Source: Lachnoclostridium sp. An181 (GTDB lineage Bacteria > Bacillota > Clostridia > Lachnospirales > Lachnospiraceae). Taken from it: a DNA stretch of 64,000 bases. Below, piece by piece: positions 55,000 to 64,000 of the stretch (positions within the stretch are counted from its first letter, which is position 1; each line of letters opens with the position of its first letter). The notes beneath the pieces are model-generated. The model was not told the origin of the DNA, ran no database searches, and saw nothing but the letters and a program-made list of their open reading frames with translations. The position numbers were made by a program, and so were the translations under genes. The stretch is from assembly GCF_002160325.1 (NCBI RefSeq), contig NZ_NFKJ01000013.1, positions 27,680-91,679 on the forward strand, given 5' to 3'.

Positions 55000-55760
55000 T
55001 ACTTTGCCTCCTTTCCTTCCACATTCAGATTGTAAAGGCGCAAAACCTCATCTGTATAGGAGCCGTCTTCATTATAAACAATGAGAGGGGGCTCCACTGT
55101 CATCCTTGAATTTCCATCCTTTGCCCCTTCAATGAGAACCATATTCGGTTCCTTTTTAAGAAACGGATGGACAAGCCTCATCCTCTTTGGCTCCAGTCGG
55201 TACGCTGTCATCTTGCTGAGAATCTCCGCAAGACGAAATGGTCTGTGTACCATATAAAATCTGCCTTTTTGAGGAAGTATCCTTGCGCTTTCCCGCAAAA
55301 TATCATCCAGGCTGCACAGCACTTCATGTCTTGCAATCGTCTTTGCATCTGTCTCATTTTGAATGCCATGCATGCCGATCATATATGGTGGATTTACAGT
55401 GATGACAGAAAAAGAAGCATTCCCAAAGATTCGGGATGCCTCTTTGATGTCGCCTGTTACAATATCAATTTTTGAATCCAGTCCATTATGCACAACACTT
55501 CTTCTTGCCATGTCTGCACTTTCTTCCTGTATCTCCAGCCCGGTAAAGTGATCTCCCTTTGTCTTTGCCTCAAGAAGAATCGGGAGAATGCCTGTCCCTG
55601 TCCCAAGGTCCAGGGCTCTCTCCCCTTTTTTGATTTTTACAAAACTGGATAAAAGAGAACTGTCCATTCCAAAACAAAAACGTCCGGGATGCTGAATGAT
55701 CTCATATCCTTTTATCTGTAAATCGTCCAGTCTCTCACCTGGTTTCAATTTAATTGTCAT
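54999..55760 (-). CDS. tRNA1(Val) (adenine-N6)-methyltransferase-like protein (YabB/TrmN6 family)
   Basis: A 253-residue class I SAM-dependent methyltransferase with ALDLGTGTGILPILLEAKT (SAM motif I) and VNPPYMIG, the NPPY catalytic motif of N6-adenine methylases. The family includes E. coli TrmN6, which modifies A37 of tRNA-Val; in Firmicutes the substrate of YabB is less certain. It overlaps ricT by 11 bases and rsmI by one, so translation is coupled. Confidence 0.9.
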   Translation of the reverse strand: MTIKLKPGERLDDLQIKGYEIIQHPGRFCFGMDSSLLSSFVKIKKGERALDLGTGTGILPILLEAKTKGDHFTGLEIQEESADMARRSVVHNGLDSKIDIVTGDIKEASRIFGNASFSVITVNPPYMIGMHGIQNETDAKTIARHEVLCSLDDILRESARILPQKGRFYMVHRPFRLAEILSKMTAYRLEPKRMRLVHPFLKKEPNMVLIEGAKDGNSRMTVEPPLIVYNEDGSYTDEVLRLYNLNVEGKEAK

Positions 55761-56661
55761 TTAATTTTGACCCCTTTTCTCCTTTTTCCAGGGCAGCCAG
55801 CTCTTTCATCTCCTCCCTGGAAAGTTTTACATCGTTCTTTCTTCTTCTTGGACGAAATTTCAAATCTGAAACTTTATATTCCCTGATTTCCTTCTCATCG
55901 TTTTCCAAAGTAACAACTACTTTCACAAGTTGACGCAAAACACTTACACTGTGTACTTCACCCGAAAGTCCTTCCACTGTCTTTACAGTATCCCCGATAG
56001 CCGGCAGCCTGCTGTTGAGCTCCTCATATGTCTCTTCCTCGTTCGTCAGACAACACATCAGCCTTCCGCATACACCCGAAATTTTGGTAGGATTCAGGGA
56101 AAGATTCTGTTCCTTCGCCATTTTAATAGAAACCGGGGCAAATTCAGACAGATACGTATGGCAGCAAAGAGGTCTTCCGCAGATTCCAATGCCTCCTCTG
56201 ATCTTCGTCTCATCCCTCACTCCAATCTGTCTAAGCTCAATCCTTGTCCTGAACACAGAAGCCAAATCTTTTACAAGTTCACGAAAATCGATCCTTCCAT
56301 CCGCTGTAAAATAGAAAAGAACCTTATTGTTGTCAAATGTATACTCTGCATCGATCAGTTTCATCTCCAGTCCGTGTTTCCGTATCTTGTCCAGGCAAAT
56401 CTGAAATGCTTCCTTTTCTTTTTCCCTGTTTCTCTCTTCTATTCTCTTGTCCTCTTCAGTGGCAATCCTGATAACTGGTTTCAAAGGCTGTGTGATCTTC
56501 TCATCCTCAATCTCTTTGACACCGGAAACGACATTGCCAAATTCAATGCCCCTTGCAGTCTCCACAATAACCTGACTTCCAGGTTTTATATCCATATTGC
56601 CAGGTGAAAAGAAATAGATCTTTCCTGCTGTGCGGAATCTTACACCTATTACCTTTATCAT
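55750..56661 (-). CDS. ricT: PSP1-domain protein RicT (YaaT)
   Basis: A 303-residue cytoplasmic protein. In Bacillus, RicT forms a complex with RicA and RicF that carries [4Fe-4S] clusters and helps RNase Y mature mRNAs, with effects on sporulation, competence and biofilm. The cysteines CGRPLCCHTYL and GVCGRLMCCL, with the one in CLDK, are the likely cluster ligands, and the PSP1 core lies in the middle. GGAG is 9 bases before the ATG. It is 3 bases after holB, as in Bacillus holB-yaaT. Confidence 0.93.
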   Translation of the reverse strand: MIKVIGVRFRTAGKIYFFSPGNMDIKPGSQVIVETARGIEFGNVVSGVKEIEDEKITQPLKPVIRIATEEDKRIEERNREKEKEAFQICLDKIRKHGLEMKLIDAEYTFDNNKVLFYFTADGRIDFRELVKDLASVFRTRIELRQIGVRDETKIRGGIGICGRPLCCHTYLSEFAPVSIKMAKEQNLSLNPTKISGVCGRLMCCLTNEEETYEELNSRLPAIGDTVKTVEGLSGEVHSVSVLRQLVKVVVTLENDEKEIREYKVSDLKFRPRRRKNDVKLSREEMKELAALEKGEKGSKLNDN

Positions 56662-56664
56662 CCT

Positions 56665-57657
56665 CTAATTCTCCTTTATCGTCAGCAACAAAAGCTCCAT
56701 CACAAGCTCAAAGTTTACATTTGCCTTCAGCCTTGCTTTTGCCTTCTCCAGAGCGTCCAGAATTTCTTCAATTCCCTCATAGGAACTTTTATTTGCCTGA
56801 TTTTTAATATACTTTAACTGGTCCTTAAAAATTACCCCATTGACGTCCTTGGTTGCCTTGTACAATAGGACATCCCTGTACCATACCATGATCAAATCCA
56901 GACAGTCCGTAATCTGAATCTTATAACTTTCAAGCCTTTTGATCGCCTGCATAAGCTCTGTCAGATCCATATCATTGATATACTTAAGTATTTGTATGGT
57001 CTCTTCCTTAATCTCATTAAAATGCTCGGATGTAGCAAGCATAATTGCCCGCCCCATATTGCCCTGTGCAAAGGAGGTGCAGATATCTGCCTGATAATCC
57101 GGCAGCTCCATCTGCTCCATCAAATATTTCTTAATGAGTTTATCTTTGATATTTTTCAGCTTTAGAATCACACACCGGGAACGAATCGTTGCAAGAAGGC
57201 TGTCCGCATTTTCCGCCAAAAGAAAGATCACAGCGTACTCCGGCGGCTCCTCAATTGTTTTTAAAAGAGCATTCTGTGCCTGTATGGAAAGAAGATCCGC
57301 ATCCGGGATAATATATATTTTATATTTTGCATTGTACGGTTTGATGATAATATCATTGTTGATCATTGTTCTGACATCGTCCACACTGATCGTATTCGGT
57401 TTTTCATGACCCACTTTTATCACATCCGGACAATTGTCGTTTTCTATCTGTCTGCACGTACGGCATTCATAACAAGGCTGGGCCCCGCCTTTTTCACATT
57501 CCAGCGTCATGGCGAATAAATTGGCAAGCAGCTTTTTTCCCGAGCCTCTTTCACCATTCAGGATATAGGCATGTGAAACCTTATCCTGCTGGACTGCATT
57601 TTGTATATATTGAATGATGTCCTTGTGTCCAACAACACCCTGAAATCCATTATTCAT
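56665..57657 (-). CDS. holB: DNA polymerase III subunit delta'
   Basis: A 330-residue AAA+ clamp-loader subunit. It has Walker A-like GERGSGKK, a zinc module CEKGGAQPCYECRTC...C, and the sensor/arginine-finger region LLAENADSLLATIRSRC with the SRC motif of clamp loaders. The C-terminal collar domain is divergent as usual. GGGGTG lies before the ATG at 57657. It is followed immediately by ricT. Confidence 0.93.
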   Translation of the reverse strand: MNNGFQGVVGHKDIIQYIQNAVQQDKVSHAYILNGERGSGKKLLANLFAMTLECEKGGAQPCYECRTCRQIENDNCPDVIKVGHEKPNTISVDDVRTMINNDIIIKPYNAKYKIYIIPDADLLSIQAQNALLKTIEEPPEYAVIFLLAENADSLLATIRSRCVILKLKNIKDKLIKKYLMEQMELPDYQADICTSFAQGNMGRAIMLATSEHFNEIKEETIQILKYINDMDLTELMQAIKRLESYKIQITDCLDLIMVWYRDVLLYKATKDVNGVIFKDQLKYIKNQANKSSYEGIEEILDALEKAKARLKANVNFELVMELLLLTIKEN

Positions 57658-57732
57658 ATCATGACACCCCTTTCAGGTATTTTTACCTAAATTATTATAT
57701 CATACCTTCCCTGTCAATCCTAGTAATTACTT

Positions 57733-58323
57733 CTATTTTTGAAGTTCCCCGCGAATCATATCAATAATCTCCACGGAACATTTTTCTTTATCTGTATTCT
57801 GAAACCTTCTTTTTATTCCTGCTTTTTCAATATTCTCCTCACAGAAATCCTCGGAATCAGCTAAAAATCTTCTGCACATCTCCGCATACTTTGGATTGTC
57901 CTGACTCTTCTCCCGATTCAAAGCTCTTTGCAGTCTCTCTCCATCCTCTACCTCGACATATATAGGCACAATCTTTTCTTCACCATAGTATTTCTTTACA
58001 CTCTCATAAGACTCAAGTGTACCAATCATCAAATAATCATTTGTTCTCAAATTAATCTGACCATCGTCCACTGTAAAGTAACGCCATATTCCATACACTG
58101 TATTGTATGAGCGCACCTCGACGATTTTTTCCTCTCTTGCAAGTTTAGAGAGCGTCTCTTCCTTTACAAAAAAATACTCCACTCCTTCTCTCTCATCCTC
58201 TCTTTTCGGACGGGTTGTATACGGAATGATCGTACACAGATCAGGCAGTTCTCGATGAATCATTTTAAACATAGAATCTTTCCCAGAGCAGCTTTTTCCC
58301 ATTACATAAAATATTTTTCCCAT
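57733..58323 (-). CDS. Guanylate-kinase-like P-loop protein
   Basis: A 196-residue protein with the guanylate kinase fold: P-loop MGKSCSGKDSM (variant of GxxxxGK), the GMP-binding region IIPYTTRPKREDEREGVEYFFV, and a LID-like segment. The Arg/Tyr of the GMP site (TTRPKR, GVEY) are kept, so it may phosphorylate GMP, but divergence elsewhere suggests it is not the main Gmk. In Bacillus the matching slot between yaaO and holB holds thymidylate kinase (tmk). The start is the ATG at 58323 with AGGTG 6 bases upstream; the GTG at 58332 overlaps that site. It begins 9 bases after the preceding decarboxylase-like gene. Confidence 0.82.
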   Translation of the reverse strand: MGKIFYVMGKSCSGKDSMFKMIHRELPDLCTIIPYTTRPKREDEREGVEYFFVKEETLSKLAREEKIVEVRSYNTVYGIWRYFTVDDGQINLRTNDYLMIGTLESYESVKKYYGEEKIVPIYVEVEDGERLQRALNREKSQDNPKYAEMCRRFLADSEDFCEENIEKAGIKRRFQNTDKEKCSVEIIDMIRGELQK

Positions 58324-58332
58324 TTTTTTCAC

Positions 58333-59730
58333 CTAATCTCTTTCTATCTGTATTTTTTTCTCTTCTTTTGTTCCTTCTATTATAAATCCACAGCTTTCAT
58401 AAAGTTTTACACATTCTATCACATCCAAAGAAATCCTCTCTCCAGGTACAATGAGCGGAATTCCAGGGGGATAGACATAAACCATCTCGGCTGCTATCTT
58501 TCCTTCACATCTGTCCCAACAGACTGTCTCCTTTTCTTTTCTTTCCATCTCTGACATGGAAAAAATCTTTTCCGGTCTTGGTAAACTGACCATCTTTTGA
58601 GAATACGGCTGATAAATCCTTTCTTTGTCCAGTATTTCCAAAGCATCGCAAAGCCTTTTCATGCCTTGCTTTTTATCTCCCACAGATGTCATTGCCGTCA
58701 CATAATGGACGGATGCCATCTCCATCTGTAAATGAAACCTGTCCAAAAGCTGCATCAACAGCTTACTTCCTGATATATCTGTATTTTTAGTTGAAATTAA
58801 AATCTTAGAAGGCTCCAGCCCATCTGGCTCCATCAAATGAAGATTTTGAAGTTTCCGAAGTCTTTCCCTTGTCTCATTTAACATTTCTGCATAAGATTCA
58901 AATACTTCTGCAGCATCCTTTTTCAGCCACCGGATACATGCATCCAAACCTGACATCAATATGTACGAAGGACTGCTTGACTGCAGCATAGATAAATATC
59001 TCCTTACTTTGTCTCTTTCAACAAGACATCCATTGATGTGTAAAAGACCGGACTGAGTCAGAGCGGGAAGCGTTTTATGCAGACTGTGGATGACAATATC
59101 TGCTCCATATACATTTGCATTCTTTGGAAACACGGGATGAAATCCAAAATGTGCTCCATGTGCTTCATCTACGATCAATGGAATTCCTCTTTTGTGCACA
59201 CTCTCTGCAATCTTTCGTATATTGGATACAACTCCATCATAAGTGGGAGATACGATCACCACAGCTTTTATATCCGGATAAATGGAAAGCTGCCTTTCCA
59301 CCTCGTCTTCACTGACTCTCCCGCTGATGGATTCCTCCTCTATATATTCCGGATACAAATATTTTGCATCAAGCTCATTCATGTAAACTGCATTGTACAC
59401 AGATTTATGACAATTTCTTGCCATAAGAATCCTGTCACCTTTTTTTGTACATCCAAAAATCGCTGCCAGAATTCCAACTGTACTGCCATTTATCAAAAAA
59501 TGAGATTCTTCTGCTCCGTATACATCCTGTGCTATCATCTGGGCATCTTTCAAAACTCCTCTTGCGTGATGGAGGTCATCAAATCCTTCTATCTCCGTGA
59601 TGTCCAGCCTGTACGGCAGTAACCCGGTATTCAGTCCTAAAATCTTATCGTTTCTTTTATGCCCGGGCATATGAAATCCGTAATAATCAGACTTTGCATA
59701 TGCTCTTAGCATTTCATAAAGTGTTTCCAT
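58333..59730 (-). CDS. Orn/Lys/Arg decarboxylase family PLP enzyme (YaaO-like)
   Basis: A PLP-dependent fold-type I enzyme of about 465 residues. Conserved features are YGFHMPGHKRN, DITEIEGFDDLHHARGVLKDAQ, FLINGSTVGILAA, VDEAHGAHFGFH and the Schiff-base lysine in SLHKTLPAL. It is of the short form without the N-terminal wing domain. The substrate may be arginine, lysine or ornithine; polyamine synthesis is likely. The first ATG (59751) lacks a ribosome site; the ATG at 59730 is 6 bases after GGAG and is preferred. It leads the operon with the GMP-kinase-like gene, holB, ricT, the methyltransferase and rsmI. Confidence 0.9.
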   Translation of the reverse strand: METLYEMLRAYAKSDYYGFHMPGHKRNDKILGLNTGLLPYRLDITEIEGFDDLHHARGVLKDAQMIAQDVYGAEESHFLINGSTVGILAAIFGCTKKGDRILMARNCHKSVYNAVYMNELDAKYLYPEYIEEESISGRVSEDEVERQLSIYPDIKAVVIVSPTYDGVVSNIRKIAESVHKRGIPLIVDEAHGAHFGFHPVFPKNANVYGADIVIHSLHKTLPALTQSGLLHINGCLVERDKVRRYLSMLQSSSPSYILMSGLDACIRWLKKDAAEVFESYAEMLNETRERLRKLQNLHLMEPDGLEPSKILISTKNTDISGSKLLMQLLDRFHLQMEMASVHYVTAMTSVGDKKQGMKRLCDALEILDKERIYQPYSQKMVSLPRPEKIFSMSEMERKEKETVCWDRCEGKIAAEMVYVYPPGIPLIVPGERISLDVIECVKLYESCGFIIEGTKEEKKIQIERD

Positions 59731-59840
59731 CCACTTCTCCATTCTGTTCATATGATTTTACATTGATAACCATTGTACAGTCTTCAACAATCTTTTGTCA
59801 AATGTGCAGCCATAAAAATGATCTTTTTCCTAAAAACAAA

Positions 59841-59866
59841 AAACGTATCTGTTTTCAGATACGTTT
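59841..59866 (-). terminator. Terminator of the rRNA-tRNA operon
   Basis: A perfect 11-bp AAACGTATCTG stem with a 4-base loop is followed on the minus strand by TTT and a TGTTTTT tract; it begins 6 bases after tRNA-Lys. Confidence 0.92.
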
Positions 59867-59872
59867 CAAACA

Positions 59873-59945
59873 TGAAGCATCGGGGATTCGAACCCCGGAC
59901 AACTTGATTAAAAGTCAAGTGCTCTACCGACTGAGCTAATGCTCC
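59873..59945 (-). tRNA. tRNA-Lys (TTT)
   Basis: Full cloverleaf: acceptor GGAGCAT/ATGCTTC, anticodon loop CTTTTAA within a TTGA/TCAA stem, and T-arm GGGGTTCGAATCCCC. CCA is not encoded. Last gene of the rRNA operon. Confidence 0.97.
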
Positions 59946-59948
59946 ATA

Positions 59949-60021
<73 letters not shown>

Positions 60022-60047
60022 TTACTCTATTAAATTTTTAATAGAAA

Positions 60048-60121
<74 letters not shown>

Positions 60122-60182
60122 CTATTTAATTAATTGTAATGCTTTCATTCCGAATTGTCAAGAACCCGTACCAAAAAGCAAA

Positions 60183-60264
60183 TGGATGGAGGTGGATTCG
60201 AACCACCGAAAGCGTTGCTAACAGATTTACAGTCTGCCCCCTTTGGCCACTCGGGAATCCATCC
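60183..60264 (-). tRNA. tRNA-Tyr (GTA)
   Basis: Acceptor GGATGGA/TCCATCC, anticodon GTA in CAGACTGTAAATCTG, and a long variable arm typical of bacterial tRNA-Tyr (82 nt). Confidence 0.96.
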
Positions 60265-60298
60265 AAATAAATCATTTCAGTATTTATTATGAAATGTA

Positions 60299-60371
60299 AG
60301 CCGATGATCGGACTCGAACCGATAACCTGCTGATTACAAATCAGCTGCTCTGCCAATTGAGCCACATCGGC
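60299..60371 (-). tRNA. tRNA-Thr (TGT)
   Basis: Acceptor GCCGATG/CATCGGC, anticodon TGT in CTGATTTGTAATCAG. Discriminator T, CCA not encoded. Confidence 0.96.
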
Positions 60372-60394
60372 ATATTCTGTTTTTAGAAAATAAA

Positions 60395-60467
60395 TGGGAC
60401 CAATAGGGCTCGAACCTATGACCCTCTGCTTGTAAGGCAGATGCTCTCCCAGCTGAGCTATGATCCC
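60395..60467 (-). tRNA. tRNA-Val (TAC)
   Basis: Acceptor GGGATCA/TGGTCCC, anticodon TAC in CTGCCTTACAAGCAG. CCA not encoded. Confidence 0.96.
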
Positions 60468-60474
60468 ATATAAG

Positions 60475-60548
60475 CGACCCGGATGGGACTCGAACCCACG
60501 ACCTCCGCCGTGACAGGGCGGCGCTCTAACCAACTGAGCCACCGGGCC
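60475..60548 (-). tRNA. tRNA-Asp (GTC)
   Basis: Acceptor GGCCCGG/CCGGGTC with discriminator G, anticodon GTC in CCGCCCTGTCACGGCGG. First tRNA after the 23S gene. Confidence 0.96.
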
Positions 60549-60568
60549 TCGCTTTAAAATAAAGGTTC

Positions 60569-60589
60569 ATGCACCTTCAAAACCACATA
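60569..60589 (-). repeat. 3' arm of the 23S rRNA processing stem
   Basis: This stretch is complementary to 63665-63687 on the other side of the 23S gene: 9 perfect pairs, one mismatch, 6 pairs, one mismatch, then more. Such stems are cut by RNase III or Mini-III to release the 23S precursor. Confidence 0.8.
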
Positions 60590-60642
60590 CAAGGGATAGT
60601 TCCTTTCTCTCCATCCATTTCCCACTTCTTCCAGCTCTCCTT

Positions 60643-63528
<2,886 letters not shown>

Positions 63529-63904
63529 AACTCGATCCCCTCTGCGGGTACAGAAGGCATCTTCACATGTATAGCGTTACATGTGTTGGCTGTTCTCAGT
63601 GTTTCTTTGGTCTCTCGCCTCTCGGCGATCCACCTCGGATGTCTTGATATTTTTCTCTATCTCTTATATGCGGTTTTCAAGGTGCATTCTGACTGATGTT
63701 ATCAGTCATCAGAACTTTGAAGGCCTCTTCAAACCTCTGATCACTGGTAAGACCAGCGTCTTATCGTTAACAGCACTTCCCTGCTGATGGGGTTAGCAAA
63801 AACCCTTCTGTCCAAAGTCTCTCTCAGGTGCCTTCCTTTTCGGTCTTCCCCTTTTCTCTGGTACTGGCTTTTACCGGTATCTATATGAATCTTTCTTTTT
63901 TTAC
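63529..63904 (-). other. Spacer between 5S and 23S rRNA genes
   Basis: This 376-base stretch has no gene and no tRNA. It contains the 5' arm of the 23S processing stem and a separate perfect hairpin TGACTGAT/ATCAGTCA (63690-63708). Short ORFs here are spurious. It is transcribed with the flanking rRNAs. Confidence 0.8.
63665..63687 (-). repeat. 5' arm of the 23S rRNA processing stem
   Basis: Pairs with 60569-60589 across the whole 23S gene. It reads ATGCACCTTGAAAACCGC on the minus strand. The 5S gene lies outside this stem, the tRNAs on the other side. Confidence 0.8.
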
Positions 63905-64000
63905 TCTGGCGGCCACCTACTCTCCCACACCGTCTCCAGTGCAGTACCATCGGCCGCTTAAGGCTTAACCTTCGTGTTCGGGATGGGTACGGGTGTTTCC
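63905..64000 (-). rRNA. 5S ribosomal RNA, 5' end cut by window
   Basis: The 3' ~96 bases of a 5S rRNA are clear: ACCCATCCCGAACACG (loop B/C region), GGCCGATGGTACTGC, and GGGAGAGTAGGTGGCCGCCAG at the 3' end in parts. It is on the same strand as the 23S gene and upstream of it, so the gene order is 5S-23S instead of 23S-5S. Confidence 0.94.

Noticed and set aside
60126..60542. 138-codon minus-strand frame resembling a hypothetical protein
   Set aside because: It runs through four tRNA genes; such translations of tRNA clusters are a known annotation artefact.

Overview
The window looks like a chromosomal segment from an anaerobic, spore-forming gut Lachnospiraceae bacterium. The best match is a mucin degrader of the [Ruminococcus] torques / Mediterraneibacter type; family level is fairly sure, species is inference. 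The evidence is a Firmicutes-style housekeeping gene order like the Bacillus subtilis yaa/yab region, Lachnospiraceae-type sporulation proteins (SpoIIE, YabP, YabQ, CotS, SpmA, SpmB, RicT), an oxygen-scavenging flavodiiron protein, and three very large secreted glycosidases aimed at host glycans. Nearly everything is on the minus strand; only two genes (a frameshifted AraC regulator and a DUF885 protein) read forward.

Layout. 1-1536: 5' part of an LCP cell-wall ligase. 1613-10666: a division, sporulation and tRNA-modification block transcribed as hup, rqcP, yabP, yabQ, divIC, spoIIE, tilS, hpt, ftsH, then a GH13 amylase-like enzyme. 10849-15038: phosphoglucomutase, CotS-like coat protein, CCA-adding enzyme. 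15148-18419: a two-component system. 18420-19736: a candidate structured RNA and a DUF3793 gene behind two DtxR-type iron boxes. 19737-20279: a tail-anchored zinc-ribbon protein.

20474-52732 is the accessory part. It holds a GH89 alpha-N-acetylglucosaminidase with a divergent, frameshifted AraC regulator; an alpha/beta hydrolase; citrate synthase; rsmA, tatD and T-box-controlled metG; a membrane-anchored endonuclease/exonuclease/phosphatase-fold enzyme; a GH84 beta-N-acetylglucosaminidase; a DUF885 protein; spmB; a flavodiiron protein; a GH110 alpha-1,3-galactosidase with CBM51; spmA; and a leucine-rich-repeat surface protein. The three glycosidases share one C-terminal cassette of FIVAR-like repeats plus an atypical sorting signal (A-K-T-G/S-D), so they are probably displayed together on the cell surface to strip mucin and blood-group O-glycans. 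spmA and spmB, normally neighbours, lie more than 7.6 kb apart with the GH110 gene between them.

52920-59730: a MsmK-type ABC ATPase, then the operon lysine/arginine-decarboxylase-like, guanylate-kinase-like, holB, ricT, tRNA-methyltransferase-like, rsmI. 59841-64000: the distal part of an rRNA operon in the unusual order 5S-23S-tRNAs (Asp, Val, Thr, Tyr, fMet, Phe, Lys), ending in a strong terminator. None of the seven tRNA genes encodes its CCA end, consistent with the cca gene present here.
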